From contig CADEGH010000005.1 of NCBI GenBank assembly GCA_902826835.1, positions 98,006-162,005 on the forward strand: a stretch of 64,000 bases of DNA, in the 5' to 3' direction. Source of the DNA: an uncultured bacterium. GTDB lineage: Bacteria > Planctomycetota > GCA-002687715. Of this stretch, positions 43,714 through 52,996 are shown piece by piece. Under the pieces are notes generated by a model. That model had not been told where the DNA came from, did no database searches, and worked only from the letters and a program-made list of their open reading frames with translations. The translations under genes were made by a program, and so were the position numbers. Within the stretch, counting starts at the first letter, position 1. Each line of letters starts with the position of its first letter.

Positions 43714-44559
43714 CTAACGGGGTTTGGGCGCCGGGGGAGGACTCGGCGAATTGGAGCGGGTCATCACCATTCCGACCGCTTCTACGCCCCGGCGATACTT
43801 GGAGAAACTCCCACCTTCCTGGCCGAGGAGTGTGAGAAGTTCCGTGAACACGGACGGCGGCGTCTTGTCGTACTTGAGCTCAAGGATCACGTCCGAGGAA
43901 ACGCTGACCACTTGGCCCGTTTCCGAAAAGGGCTGCTCTTTGGTGGCCTTGCGCGCCTGCACGCCGTGGTCAAGCGTCAGCCTAGCCCCACCCTCGGCCA
44001 CCCACGCACTGCGGGGATAGGTGACCAACAACCGCGGTGAATAGCGTTGTTTGCGTACCTCCTCGACGAAGGTGTCGGCGAATCCCCCGAGCGTGATGGT
44101 GCCTTTGAGAACACCGTCGAGTTTCTCCATCGGGCAGGAGGCGCGGCGCTTCGTGACGAGGGTGCCCTTCCGGCGCTTGCGCTCGAGCCAGAGCACGTTT
44201 TCCTCGCCGTAGCGACGAATCCGATACTTGGTTCCGCTGTCCTCCTCCGCGCGATGGTAGACCGCGAGACTCGGGCTGTCGAAATACAACGAGTGAACGA
44301 GGTAGTGACCGTCTCCGCTCGCGAAGGTGTCCGGAATGAGGGCGGGCGTCGCCCGCAGCCACTCCGTGACCTGCTTCAGCGCGGATTCGTCGAGGACGAT
44401 CTTCAGCTCGTGGCGGAGAAACTCCGTCTTTTGTTCATCCATCGGGGCAGACTTGAGAGGAGCCTCCGGATTGGGCCGGGGCACACGGGGGGAAGCCGCC
44501 GACTCGCGCGAAGTGGCGGAGGAGAGGGGAGGGAGCGGTCGCGCCGCTTCATCCGTCAT
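43714..44559 (-). CDS. VTC-domain polyphosphate polymerase-like protein
   Basis: 281 aa from ATG 44559, which overlaps the upstream stop by four bases (ATGA). The VTC catalytic tunnel fold, which in yeast Vtc4 polymerises polyphosphate from ATP, occupies about 45-265. Basic residues expected to line the tunnel are visible: FLRHELKIVL, KYRIRRYG, WLERKRRKGT, TKRRASCP, TYPRSAWV and the acidic VILELKYD near the end. There is no membrane segment, unlike the yeast complex, so the neighbouring DUF4956 protein may provide the membrane part. A Pro/Ala-rich tail of about 40 residues opens the protein. Confidence 0.9.
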   Translation of the reverse strand: MTDEAARPLPPLSSATSRESAASPRVPRPNPEAPLKSAPMDEQKTEFLRHELKIVLDESALKQVTEWLRATPALIPDTFASGDGHYLVHSLYFDSPSLAVYHRAEEDSGTKYRIRRYGEENVLWLERKRRKGTLVTKRRASCPMEKLDGVLKGTITLGGFADTFVEEVRKQRYSPRLLVTYPRSAWVAEGGARLTLDHGVQARKATKEQPFSETGQVVSVSSDVILELKYDKTPPSVFTELLTLLGQEGGSFSKYRRGVEAVGMVMTRSNSPSPPPAPKPR

Positions 44560-45962
44560 TGGAACACCACCAAGACGGGAGTGGTCAACGCCAAGGTCGA
44601 CACTTCGATTCCTTGCAGGAGCAGGCCCAGCCCAGCGGTGATCAGGGGTAGCGGATAGGTCACCGATCCGTATCCCTGCGCGTTGGTGATAACCGGCGGC
44701 AGGGCCAAGGTGAAATTGAACAGGGGATCCAGGAAGTCGTCGACCAATAAACTTCGGAAGCCACCCACGACCGCCAGGTTCGACCCCGCCAGAACCGGTG
44801 TGAGACCCTGGAATGCACCGGCCGGGGCCGTGACCCCGAAGTTCGCCAGGACGAGGTATGCCGAACTTCCGGTATTCCCGGCGAGATCGAGCTTCAGGTC
44901 CCCCGGAGTCGTGATTAGCGCGTTTCCGACCGTGAGGGTACGAGGCATGGTGGTCAGAGGCGTTGCGGACCATTCGAGGCCGGTCAAACTAGAATTCGGG
45001 AGGCCACCGTAGTCCGTGGCGGCGAGGCCGAATGCCGGACCTCCGATCATGGACACTCCATTGACCTGGGGAATCAACCCACCGTTGCGGGTGCTCACGA
45101 TCGAAGCTTGGGTCGCGGCGGTGTCGCCACACAACCAGAAGTTGGGAATGGTGATTCCGCCGGTCGCGGTGAAGGTCCCGCCCAGAGGGTCGAGGGCGAA
45201 GTCTCGCAGATCGCCCACCAGTCCCTGTCCGGCCACCGTGTAGATGATGTTCACGTGAACTTCGTGGAGAGCGATTTGGGCAGCCCCGGGCGTGACGGAA
45301 GTGATGGTGCCATTCGCGCCGAGGATGTAAGCGGTTCCAGGGAGTCGAATGAGACCACCATCCTCGACGGAAATGCCGTTGACGGTCTGGGTGGTGCTCA
45401 TCGACCAATAGAGGTCGCCATTGGCGGCGTTGCGGGCGAACCCGTCGATGTTGAAGTCCATGGCGTTGGCCATCGCTTGACCGGCGAGGGCCTCGGTCAA
45501 GTACACCTGGACTCCACCGCCGGGCAGCGCCCGAAAAACATCGCCGTCGCGGATGGTCGAACCCATGAGCCCTCCCATCGGGCCCACGAGGTCGTCCGAA
45601 ACCGAGATCCAAAAGTCGAAGGCCGATGGCGGATTAGGGGTGCCCGGTGGCAGCCACAGGGCATCGATTTTGCCGATGACTCCCTCGACAAAATCGCCGT
45701 CCCCGTCGTCATCCCCGAACAGGGCCGCCCAGGTCGTGCGGTGGGCACACGCGACGGCGCGGGACCCGGCGGCGGGCGAAACCATGGCGATGGCCTCGTC
45801 GCGCAGCACCGCCGCTTGATTACCAGGGGCGAGTGACGTTCCCCCGGCGCCGCCCGACGCCACCTCGGTTCCGTTGGTGGAGAAAAAAACGGTCGCGACC
45901 TGGCCGAAACCGCAGGACGCGAGAATGGCGAACCAGAAGCAGCCTTGAACCCGACGGGGCAT
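44556..45962 (-). CDS. Secreted protein of unknown function in the CotH/VTC operon
   Basis: About 468 aa. Three ATG codons occur in a row (45968, 45965, 45962); the third has GGTGGAG at the best distance and is chosen. Signal peptide about 1-20 (ending GFGQ). The mature protein is Gly/Ala/Thr-rich and beta-like. It contains DDDGDGDFVEG, a Ca-binding-like acidic loop. The C-terminal 110 residues resemble the end of the CotH protein and other secreted proteins of this genome. It is between CotH and VTC, coupled to VTC by a 4-base overlap. Confidence 0.75.
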   Translation of the reverse strand: MPRRVQGCFWFAILASCGFGQVATVFFSTNGTEVASGGAGGTSLAPGNQAAVLRDEAIAMVSPAAGSRAVACAHRTTWAALFGDDDGDGDFVEGVIGKIDALWLPPGTPNPPSAFDFWISVSDDLVGPMGGLMGSTIRDGDVFRALPGGGVQVYLTEALAGQAMANAMDFNIDGFARNAANGDLYWSMSTTQTVNGISVEDGGLIRLPGTAYILGANGTITSVTPGAAQIALHEVHVNIIYTVAGQGLVGDLRDFALDPLGGTFTATGGITIPNFWLCGDTAATQASIVSTRNGGLIPQVNGVSMIGGPAFGLAATDYGGLPNSSLTGLEWSATPLTTMPRTLTVGNALITTPGDLKLDLAGNTGSSAYLVLANFGVTAPAGAFQGLTPVLAGSNLAVVGGFRSLLVDDFLDPLFNFTLALPPVITNAQGYGSVTYPLPLITAGLGLLLQGIEVSTLALTTPVLVVFQ

Positions 45963-46014
45963 CATCATCTCCACCCGGAGGGCGCCAGCGCGCCCGTCCG
46001 TCACGAGAGCAGGA

Positions 46015-48411
46015 TCACGGACAAATGACCACTTCCACGGCGTTGCTCGCTTGCCACGTCGTGGGGCTGCTCGGGGCGGCGACTTGGGCGATCACCTTGA
46101 TCCCCACGATCATCGGATCGGCGGGAAGGGTGAACGGGAGGATCGCCGTGCCGGTCGCGCTCAGCGCAATGGGAATCGGCAGTGCGGCCGCGGGCTGGAA
46201 GAGGGCGGTCAGGCTGGTCCCGACTACCGGCAGGTAATCCGCGGCAGGGGCGAGGAAGAGGAGTCCGGAGGCGAACGCCGGTCCGGAAACGATGTCCAAG
46301 CTTGGAGTGGTGCCAATCTGCGGCAGCCCGGAGCACACGAGGGAGATCGTGTGATTCGTAGAGGTGAGTGCCGAGAAACGGCGCGAGCCGCAGGTGATTT
46401 CGTTCACGGTGTTCGGAGTGGGAGTCTGGAAGGTCACCCACGGCCCTCCGCCATCCTCGAGGCGACCGGTGGACACATTGGCCACTTGTACTCCGAAATT
46501 GAATCCGTCGTGCTGCGTCATGCCGTTGGACGAGAAGAGCGCGACCGGCTCGCCGGCCGACGACAGTTTGAAGTTGGCGTGGAGGCCGGCCTGCGCCGCG
46601 TCCTCGTCGCACCAGACGAGCAAGGTGCCGAAGGCCGGGATGATATTGCCGACCGGGATCTGCCACTTGGTGGCACTTCCAAGGTCATCGGTGAGATACA
46701 TCCCGCTCACGTCGACCGGGTTGGCCGAAGTGTTGTAGAGCTCGATGTAGTCCTCGAATTCACCCGCCGGGTCGGCGAGCACCGAGTTGTTCACTGCGAG
46801 GAACTCGTTGATCACGATGGGTGAGGGACCTTGCGGCCAGGCGACGCGGTAGTTCGGGCATCGGTACTCGGCGGTCTTAGGCAGGAATGACAGCTTGCCA
46901 GCAAAGGAAGCGGATTCGACGTAGTAGTCGACCAGGGTTCCCGGCAGAGACGGAGCGAGGAATGCGCCGAAGAGCCCGTCGGCGGCCGCTCCGTCGCCGT
47001 GCATGCCGTCGTCGAACATCGGCGACTTCGCGAACGGACCCGCGCTGCGCGACCAGAGGCTCACGGTCGAGTAGGTTCCGCTGGCCTGCACCGTGATCGT
47101 CACGGACTGGGCCGGAGTCGGATTGGCGGGGGAATGTTGGAGATTGGTGAGCGTCGGTCGCGGGACGATCAGGTCGGCGTGAGCCGAGAGATAGGCGTCT
47201 CGCCCGGTGATCAGGGGTTGAAGGCCGGGGATCGTCGTGGTTCCGCCGAATCCTCCGTTCGAAACGGTGACCGACGCGGTGAGGTTCGTCGTGAATGCGG
47301 CGGTGGAATAGATCTTCTTCGTGTCCGCCGCGACATCGGCGGCGATCATGGTGTGGAACTGAGTGATGATCGGACCGAGGGTGGCCCAGGACATCGCATC
47401 CTCAGCGATATTGCGATAGTGGGCGATGTAGCGCTCGCGCCAGGCCGGAATGACGAGCGTCTTCGTGAACGCCGGGCGAGTGGTAACCGTCGTCTGGTAC
47501 CAAGGATCCAGCGTGGAACTGCCCGCCAAGGCCTCGTTCAGGTCGAACGGGAACATGTGGAAGGCGCCGTAGACGGGATCGTGGTAGAGGTAATGGTCCT
47601 TACCCGACTGCAAGTAGCTGTCGGTCTGCAGCATGATGTTCATCGTCGCGGCGTAGCGATAGAATTGATCCACGCTGAAGATCACCGGGAGAGCGGACTC
47701 GATGCTCGCGGTGGGAGTGTTGTTCAGGATATTGCAGAGATTCATCAAGTCGACGCCGTCGCCTTGATTCGCTTGGTATGCGCTGAGGTAGGAACTCGGG
47801 AGATTGCCGAGCCAAGTGAGGGCGCAGCGACCATTGCTGAAGCTGCCGCTCTCTGGGAATCCGCGGTAGCGATTGCCCTCGTCGGAGCGCCAGTGCTGGC
47901 GAGTGAAGTCCTTGTTGGGCTGCTGGACGTTGATGTACACGCCCCAGTAGACGCCGTTCACGTTGAGCTTGATCAGGTTGCAACCCGGGGCCGGGCCGTA
48001 TTGGCGCATTACGTAGTAAGCGATGAACTCGCGGAGGAAAGTCGGATCATGGAAACCGTTGTTGAAATTGAGGTGGCTGTAGCCCTGGATGTCTTGTCCG
48101 GGCACGATCGAATCGAGCCGCACGTTGAAGCTGCGCTTCTGCGACGTGGACGGCAGTTGGGTATACGAGGTGTTGCCGCGGAAGCGGATGCCGCAGTTCG
48201 GATAGGTCACTCCGTCGACCGTCATGCTGCCGGCGAGCTCGGTCTGGGTCGAGTAGTTGGCCTGGAGCAGGGTGTACCAGTTCGCCTGGGTGAAGTTCAG
48301 GTCCACCGTGCGATAGGCGTTGATGTCGTAGAAGTCGAGGACCTGGCCGCTGGCGGCGCCAGCGAGCGCGAGAATGATCGACCCAGTGGCCATACCAAGA
48401 GCGCACTTCAT
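46015..48411 (-). CDS. Secreted CotH kinase-like protein with lamin-tail domain
   Basis: 798 aa. GGAGAG lies six bases before ATG 48411; signal peptide about 1-22 (AASG). The CotH domain (about 30-400) belongs to atypical protein kinases that phosphorylate spore-coat proteins in Bacillus; visible segments are CGIRFRGNTS, RSFNVRLD, LIKLNVNGVYWGVY and KDHYLYHDPVYGAFHMFPFDLNEA with the conserved aspartate. A lamin-tail-like domain follows (about 535-650, INEFLAVNNS and DYIELYNTSANPVDVSG). The last 120 residues form a secreted C-terminal module. It heads an operon with a secreted protein, VTC and DUF4956, suggesting surface-associated phosphate chemistry. Confidence 0.9.
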   Translation of the reverse strand: MKCALGMATGSIILALAGAASGQVLDFYDINAYRTVDLNFTQANWYTLLQANYSTQTELAGSMTVDGVTYPNCGIRFRGNTSYTQLPSTSQKRSFNVRLDSIVPGQDIQGYSHLNFNNGFHDPTFLREFIAYYVMRQYGPAPGCNLIKLNVNGVYWGVYINVQQPNKDFTRQHWRSDEGNRYRGFPESGSFSNGRCALTWLGNLPSSYLSAYQANQGDGVDLMNLCNILNNTPTASIESALPVIFSVDQFYRYAATMNIMLQTDSYLQSGKDHYLYHDPVYGAFHMFPFDLNEALAGSSTLDPWYQTTVTTRPAFTKTLVIPAWRERYIAHYRNIAEDAMSWATLGPIITQFHTMIAADVAADTKKIYSTAAFTTNLTASVTVSNGGFGGTTTIPGLQPLITGRDAYLSAHADLIVPRPTLTNLQHSPANPTPAQSVTITVQASGTYSTVSLWSRSAGPFAKSPMFDDGMHGDGAAADGLFGAFLAPSLPGTLVDYYVESASFAGKLSFLPKTAEYRCPNYRVAWPQGPSPIVINEFLAVNNSVLADPAGEFEDYIELYNTSANPVDVSGMYLTDDLGSATKWQIPVGNIIPAFGTLLVWCDEDAAQAGLHANFKLSSAGEPVALFSSNGMTQHDGFNFGVQVANVSTGRLEDGGGPWVTFQTPTPNTVNEITCGSRRFSALTSTNHTISLVCSGLPQIGTTPSLDIVSGPAFASGLLFLAPAADYLPVVGTSLTALFQPAAALPIPIALSATGTAILPFTLPADPMIVGIKVIAQVAAPSSPTTWQASNAVEVVICP

Positions 48412-48667
48412 GAAGCTCTCCGAAAAGACGGCAGATTGGGCGGTCGGTCCAAGGAAAGGGGGCCGACCCCCACATCGTACGCTCTATCTTCACGCAATCT
48501 TTCGGAAAATGTTGGCGGAAGATTCCGGCGGAACCTCTTACTCTGTCACGGGTTGCAGCGTTTTGGGTGTCAAGTCTCGGGCACCCTTGTAAATTCGAAA
48601 TTACGGGCGCGGAGCGAGCTCTCGTACCCGGCACCCCGCACCCCCGCCCTTCGGCCCGAAAAAAACC

Positions 48668-50032
48668 TCAGAACGCGACCGTCACCTGAAGTCGGAGGCG
48701 GTACCCCTCGCGATTGTCGTCGTGGTTGCCTTCGTGGTCCTCGATCCAGCCGAAGTCCATCTGAACTTTGAGGTCGTGACCCGCTCCGTACCACCCGACC
48801 ACCACGAGATATTCACGGGCGGCGGAGTTCCGGCGCTCATTGTTGTCCCAGTCGATCATGGCCGCGCGGACCGCGATATCCCACTCATGCGGGACGATGG
48901 CGTAGCCGAGTTGGAGGAACCCCCCGGTGGCATTGGGGTCGTCCAGGGCGGTGGCGTCGATCTCCAGGTAGTGGGCTTCACCGAGGAAGAACCAACCGGC
49001 GTAGCGAGCCGCCAAGTCGATCGCGACCGTCCAATCGTCCCCGCCATCCACGTGCCCATCGTCCTGGTGGATGCGCCCGGAGATTCCGAGGGCGAGCCGA
49101 AACTCGTCCGAGTGGTCGAGGTCGCCTTCAAAATCCTCGCACTCGCCGAAGGGATGGACCGCCAAACGGCCGGCGTACATCAGACCCTTGTCGTCGTTCG
49201 TGCGGTTTTCGCCCTCTCCGTCGAACACTCCGAGCGACCACTCGAGGATGTCGTCGTCTTTGCCCAGAGCGTTCCCGGAGAGCATCACTCCGACGTTGCG
49301 GCCGGGCCCGAACACCCGATCGGTGACGGCGCGATCGACGAACTGCTGATCGCCGACGCTGGAAAGGCCGTGCCTCGAAGTCGGGGTCTTGAATTGGCCG
49401 AAGCGGATTTTGAACGCTTCCCACCGATCCCACTCGAGGTACGCGTCCTTCAATTCGACGAGGTCGTTCGAGGACTCGAAGGTGTCGATGATGCCGAGGA
49501 AATTGACGGTCGTTTCGGCGCGTTCTCCGCCCGCGTCCATTCCGATGCGGAAGCGCAGGTCGGGGTCGAAAGCGTGGCCGGTGAAGTTGAGGCGCGCCCG
49601 CTGGACGTTGAAATCGGGGCGATACTCGCCGTCCGTGTCCGGGTTCTTCTCCCAAAAGTTGTACGTGAAGCGCGTCTGCAGCCGGCCGCCGATGGAAAGC
49701 GCGTGATTCCCGTTCGCGCTGCGGAAGAGAAAGCCTCGACCAGTGCGGTATTGGGCACTGGCTGGCTCCTTCGGGAGCATCTCGCGAAGCCTCTCCACGG
49801 AATCTTGGAATTCCACCTGGTCGGCGGCCAGGGCTTCTTCTTCCCTCCGCATGTCCGCCGCGAGCCCGGTGAGCTCGGCATGCTGGGCGTCGGTGATCAC
49901 CTTGTTTTGGTGGAGGATTTCGAGAAGGCGGGTCTCGATCCGGGGGCGCGCCGGTTCCTGGGCCACGACGCGAAGGACGCCGAGAAACCAGAGGGTGAGG
50001 ATGACGATCGAACGCCGCAGGTGGTCTGACAT
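48668..50032 (-). CDS. OprP/OprO-type porin with N-terminal coiled coil
   Basis: 454 aa. Signal peptide about 1-24 (ending VAQ). Residues about 28-90 form a charged helical segment (LLEILHQNKVITDAQHAEL and EEEALAADQVEF) typical of planctomycete and related porins, possibly for peptidoglycan or coat contact. The beta-barrel begins at about 100 (FRSANGNHALSIGGRLQTRF) and ends with the outer-membrane terminal strand RLQVTVAF. The family includes phosphate-selective porins, and the next genes downstream concern phosphate-rich polymers, but substrate selectivity cannot be read here. It is separated from CotH by 256 bases. Confidence 0.9.
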   Translation of the reverse strand: MSDHLRRSIVILTLWFLGVLRVVAQEPARPRIETRLLEILHQNKVITDAQHAELTGLAADMRREEEALAADQVEFQDSVERLREMLPKEPASAQYRTGRGFLFRSANGNHALSIGGRLQTRFTYNFWEKNPDTDGEYRPDFNVQRARLNFTGHAFDPDLRFRIGMDAGGERAETTVNFLGIIDTFESSNDLVELKDAYLEWDRWEAFKIRFGQFKTPTSRHGLSSVGDQQFVDRAVTDRVFGPGRNVGVMLSGNALGKDDDILEWSLGVFDGEGENRTNDDKGLMYAGRLAVHPFGECEDFEGDLDHSDEFRLALGISGRIHQDDGHVDGGDDWTVAIDLAARYAGWFFLGEAHYLEIDATALDDPNATGGFLQLGYAIVPHEWDIAVRAAMIDWDNNERRNSAAREYLVVVGWYGAGHDLKVQMDFGWIEDHEGNHDDNREGYRLRLQVTVAF

Positions 50033-50089
50033 GGAGGGATCGAATCTACCTTCGACCGGCCTTCGAAGTCCACGTCGACCGACGCAAGC

Positions 50090-50482
50090 TCAGCAGAGAG
50101 GGAGCTCCGGGCCGGCTGTTTCCGTGTAGTCGGCATCGAGGAGTTGATTGCCCGGGCCGAGCAACACCACCTTGGGGCGATGGTGGGCGGCCTCGGAAGG
50201 GGTGAGCGCGACAAAGGTCGCGATGATGACGATGTCCCCCACGTGGACCAATCGGGCGGCAGCGCCATTCAGGCAGATCACCTTGGACCCGGATGGCGCC
50301 TCCATGGCGTAGGTCACGAAGCGGCTGCCGTTCGTGACGTTCCAAATGTGGATTTCTTCGTGGGGGAGGATTCCGGACGCGGTGAGCAAGTCGCGATCGA
50401 TGGAGCAAGACCCCTCGTAGTGGAGATCCGCTTGAGTGACGGTCGCGCGATGGAGTTTGCTGTTCAGGAAGGAGCGCTGCAT
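50090..50482 (-). CDS. panD: Aspartate 1-decarboxylase
   Basis: 130 aa, normal for PanD, which decarboxylates aspartate to beta-alanine for pantothenate and CoA synthesis. It is made as a proenzyme that cleaves itself between Gly24 and Ser25, present here as YEGSCSID, leaving a pyruvoyl group. The catalytic ITASGI-like segment appears as LLTASGIL, and RFVTYAMEA and GDIVIIATF are typical. It lies between gph-like and porin genes; coaB and coaC, later steps of the same pathway, are in the window but distant. Confidence 0.97.
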   Translation of the reverse strand: MQRSFLNSKLHRATVTQADLHYEGSCSIDRDLLTASGILPHEEIHIWNVTNGSRFVTYAMEAPSGSKVICLNGAAARLVHVGDIVIIATFVALTPSEAAHHRPKVVLLGPGNQLLDADYTETAGPELPLC

Positions 50483-50521
50483 GGGAGATTGGTGGGGACG
50501 GTAGCGGACCCGCGTCGGCTC

Positions 50522-51223
50522 TCAACTCCGAGGCGAGGGCAGTCCGAGAGCCGACGCCAGTTCGGGCGCGGACAGGACGATCCGGTCGGGCTTCATCTCA
50601 AGGAGTTCGGAGTAGCGGGTATACCCCCACGCCACGCCGACGACGGGCACTCCGGCGGCCCGGCCCGCGGCCAAGTCCGCGGGTCCATCGCCGATCATGA
50701 CCGAGGTTTTCGCAGTAGCACCGAGACGGTGCAGGGCGGTCAGGACCGGCTCGGCGTGTGGTTTTTTCTCGGGGGTGGTGTCGCCTCCGATCACCACGGA
50801 AAAGAACGCGTCGAGGTCCAAGTCGCGCAGGATTTGGCGGCAGAATGCCTCGGGTTTGTTGGAGACCAGAGCCACGCGAGTGGCGCCGGCCGCGGCGAGG
50901 ATGGCCCTCATGCCGGGATAGGGACGCGTGTGCACGGTGGCGTGCTTGGCGTAGTGGCTCTGAAACGCAGCGACCGCGCGGGCCTCCGCCACCGGATCGG
51001 CGGCGCCCGACACCTCGTTCAGGCAGCGCTGCACCAAAGCCGTCACGCCGTCTCCCACATGAAGCATGACCCGGGTCACGGGAAGGGCCGGCAGACCCAA
51101 GCTTGTGAGGGCAAACCCCACCGAAGCGGTGAGGTCGGCAGAACTGTCGACGAGGGTTCCGTCCAAATCGAAGAGAAAGTGCGACGCGAGACAGAGCGAG
51201 CGCGGGCTCGAAAGAGTGTGCAT
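50522..51223 (-). CDS. HAD-superfamily phosphatase, phosphoglycolate phosphatase-like
   Basis: 233 aa. Motif I DLDGTLVDSS (nucleophile and acid Asp), motif II VSNKPE, motif III Lys in TPEKKPHAEPVL, and motif IV IGDGPADLAAGRAAG are complete. The helical cap is of the Gph type. These enzymes remove phosphate from 2-phosphoglycolate or similar small phosphates; the specificity is not certain. About 15 residues precede motif I more than usual, so the start may be further in. It is 39 bases upstream of panD on the same strand. Confidence 0.88.
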   Translation of the reverse strand: MHTLSSPRSLCLASHFLFDLDGTLVDSSADLTASVGFALTSLGLPALPVTRVMLHVGDGVTALVQRCLNEVSGAADPVAEARAVAAFQSHYAKHATVHTRPYPGMRAILAAAGATRVALVSNKPEAFCRQILRDLDLDAFFSVVIGGDTTPEKKPHAEPVLTALHRLGATAKTSVMIGDGPADLAAGRAAGVPVVGVAWGYTRYSELLEMKPDRIVLSAPELASALGLPSPRS

Positions 51224-51250
51224 AGAGGAGGGCCGCGGGAAGCCGCCGAC

Positions 51251-52996
51251 TCAGGCCGGACGCAACGCCTGAACCAGGGTGATGTCGTTTTGAAGTTCGC
51301 CGTCGGCGGCGCGTTCCTTCAAGCTGACGAGGATGTCGGTCGAAGTATGGCCGCGTTTGGCATGGCCGAGGACAAGACGGCAGTAGCCCTCTTCGCCGAG
51401 GGCGGCTTCCGAATCCCCGCCGATGGAGACGGCCCCTTCGGACGCGAGCACCAATCGGTCGCCGGGAGCCAGGACGAAGTTGGCCTCGGTGATCGAACGA
51501 TCGAATACCGGGCCTTTATCCAGGCCCAACGCGATGCCCCCGGTCGTGATTTTGCGCAGCCCCTGGGTCGCGGCGATCCAATGGAGCGCGGGCACCCGAT
51601 GCCCGGGAGCGACGAGCGTTCCTTCGCCGGTCTCGGGATCGATGATGGCGTAGGCGGCGGTCACGAACATGCCGCGACGGAGATCCGGAGAAAGCAGCTG
51701 ATTGATCGCCTTCAACGCTTCGGCGGCGGACCGGTACTCCATCGCGCGGGCCCGGAACAGGGCGCGGGCCATCGAGAGCACGATGGCGGCGGGAACCCCT
51801 CGGCCCGAAGCGGTCATGACGAGGATGCCGACTTGTCCATCCGGGAGGGTCACCACGTCGAACAAGTCGGTCGACAGGTCCGAGGCGAGGGAATTTGCGG
51901 CGTCCAGCTTGAGTCCGGCCAGCTCGGGTAGGCGCTTGGGGAAGAGCCGCTCTTGCACCTCGTGGGCGACGCTGACTTCGTGCTCCTTCTCAGCGAGGTC
52001 TTCGCGCAGGCTTTCCGCGGCGGCGAGGTTGCGGGTCATCTGGTCGAAGCTGGTCGCCAAAACGCCGATCTCGTCCTTGGTGCGCGGGATCGTGCGGTGG
52101 CGGAAATCTCCGTCCGCGACCTGACGGATGTCCTGGAGCAGCGTCGAGAGCGGGCTCGTCATGTGTCGGCCGACGAAATAAGCGGCGGCGGTGGCGGCGA
52201 GGACGCCCAGGATGCAGTAGCCGATGATCTCCTTTTTCAAGCGGCTCAAGGCCTCGTTGAGGCCTCGCTCCGAGAAGACCACGGTGGCGTAGCCGACCTT
52301 CTTTCCGGTGCGATCGACGATCGGATGCCGGAAGAAGCGGGCGTCCTGCCACACCCCGGAGCCATCCTTCGCACCTCCATAGGAGCCGAGGAAGACATCG
52401 GTCTCCGGCGACCAATGGTGGCGATACACGTACCCCGAAGGATTGGTGTAGCTCAGCTCGGGGCGACCCGAGGCCGAAGCTCGCAGCTCGTTCTCGCCCG
52501 CGATCACCCACACGTCGAGCGCGCCCTCCGAGAGCAGGGTCGCGAGGCGGCGGCGGTTGTACTTTTCCTGCGCGGCGTCGTAGTCCTGGAGGTCGCGCCG
52601 AAGACCTTCCTGCTCTTTGGTCAAAGTCCCGGTGGTGTTGCCGGGGTCGAAGGATCCGCCCGCGGCCGTCAGGGCGGCGTTGATCGCGACCAAACGTCGC
52701 TGCAAATCACCCACCGTGTTGTACCGCGCATCCCAAGAGTCGATCTCGGGAACCGCCGCGAGGCGCGCGGCGAAGATCCCTTGCGAGTCTTTTTCCGCGA
52801 CGAGTCCCTCGGCCATCGCCCGGTACACCGCGACGCCGATGAGCAAAATGACGAGGCTCGTGGCGAGGGCGACCGGAATGGCGAGTTTGGTCGCCAGTCG
52901 CACCTTGGGCTTGGCCAATTCACCGAGGGCGGCCGGGCCTCGCTCGGAGGGTCGACGCTCGTTGGTTTGCGCTTCCGATCGCACCATGGACCTCAT
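51251..52996 (-). CDS. SpoIIE/RsbU-type PP2C protein with HAMP, catalytic acids altered
   Basis: 581 aa. ATG 52996 overlaps the pgpA stop (ATGA); ATG 52987 is an alternative. Two membrane helices (about 37-60 and 255-280) enclose a periplasmic sensor region, then a HAMP domain (about 275-330) and a PP2C-like SpoIIE domain (about 360-581). The usual metal acids are partly replaced: the GGDYYD-like box is STDLFD near 375 (Asp kept), the DVSGHG box is TASGRG near 394 (Asp lost), and TDG is SEG near 518. The terminal NDITLV box is kept. It may be a pseudophosphatase that binds an anti-sigma partner without dephosphorylating it. No such partner is adjacent. Confidence 0.87.
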   Translation of the reverse strand: MRSMVRSEAQTNERRPSERGPAALGELAKPKVRLATKLAIPVALATSLVILLIGVAVYRAMAEGLVAEKDSQGIFAARLAAVPEIDSWDARYNTVGDLQRRLVAINAALTAAGGSFDPGNTTGTLTKEQEGLRRDLQDYDAAQEKYNRRRLATLLSEGALDVWVIAGENELRASASGRPELSYTNPSGYVYRHHWSPETDVFLGSYGGAKDGSGVWQDARFFRHPIVDRTGKKVGYATVVFSERGLNEALSRLKKEIIGYCILGVLAATAAAYFVGRHMTSPLSTLLQDIRQVADGDFRHRTIPRTKDEIGVLATSFDQMTRNLAAAESLREDLAEKEHEVSVAHEVQERLFPKRLPELAGLKLDAANSLASDLSTDLFDVVTLPDGQVGILVMTASGRGVPAAIVLSMARALFRARAMEYRSAAEALKAINQLLSPDLRRGMFVTAAYAIIDPETGEGTLVAPGHRVPALHWIAATQGLRKITTGGIALGLDKGPVFDRSITEANFVLAPGDRLVLASEGAVSIGGDSEAALGEEGYCRLVLGHAKRGHTSTDILVSLKERAADGELQNDITLVQALRPA

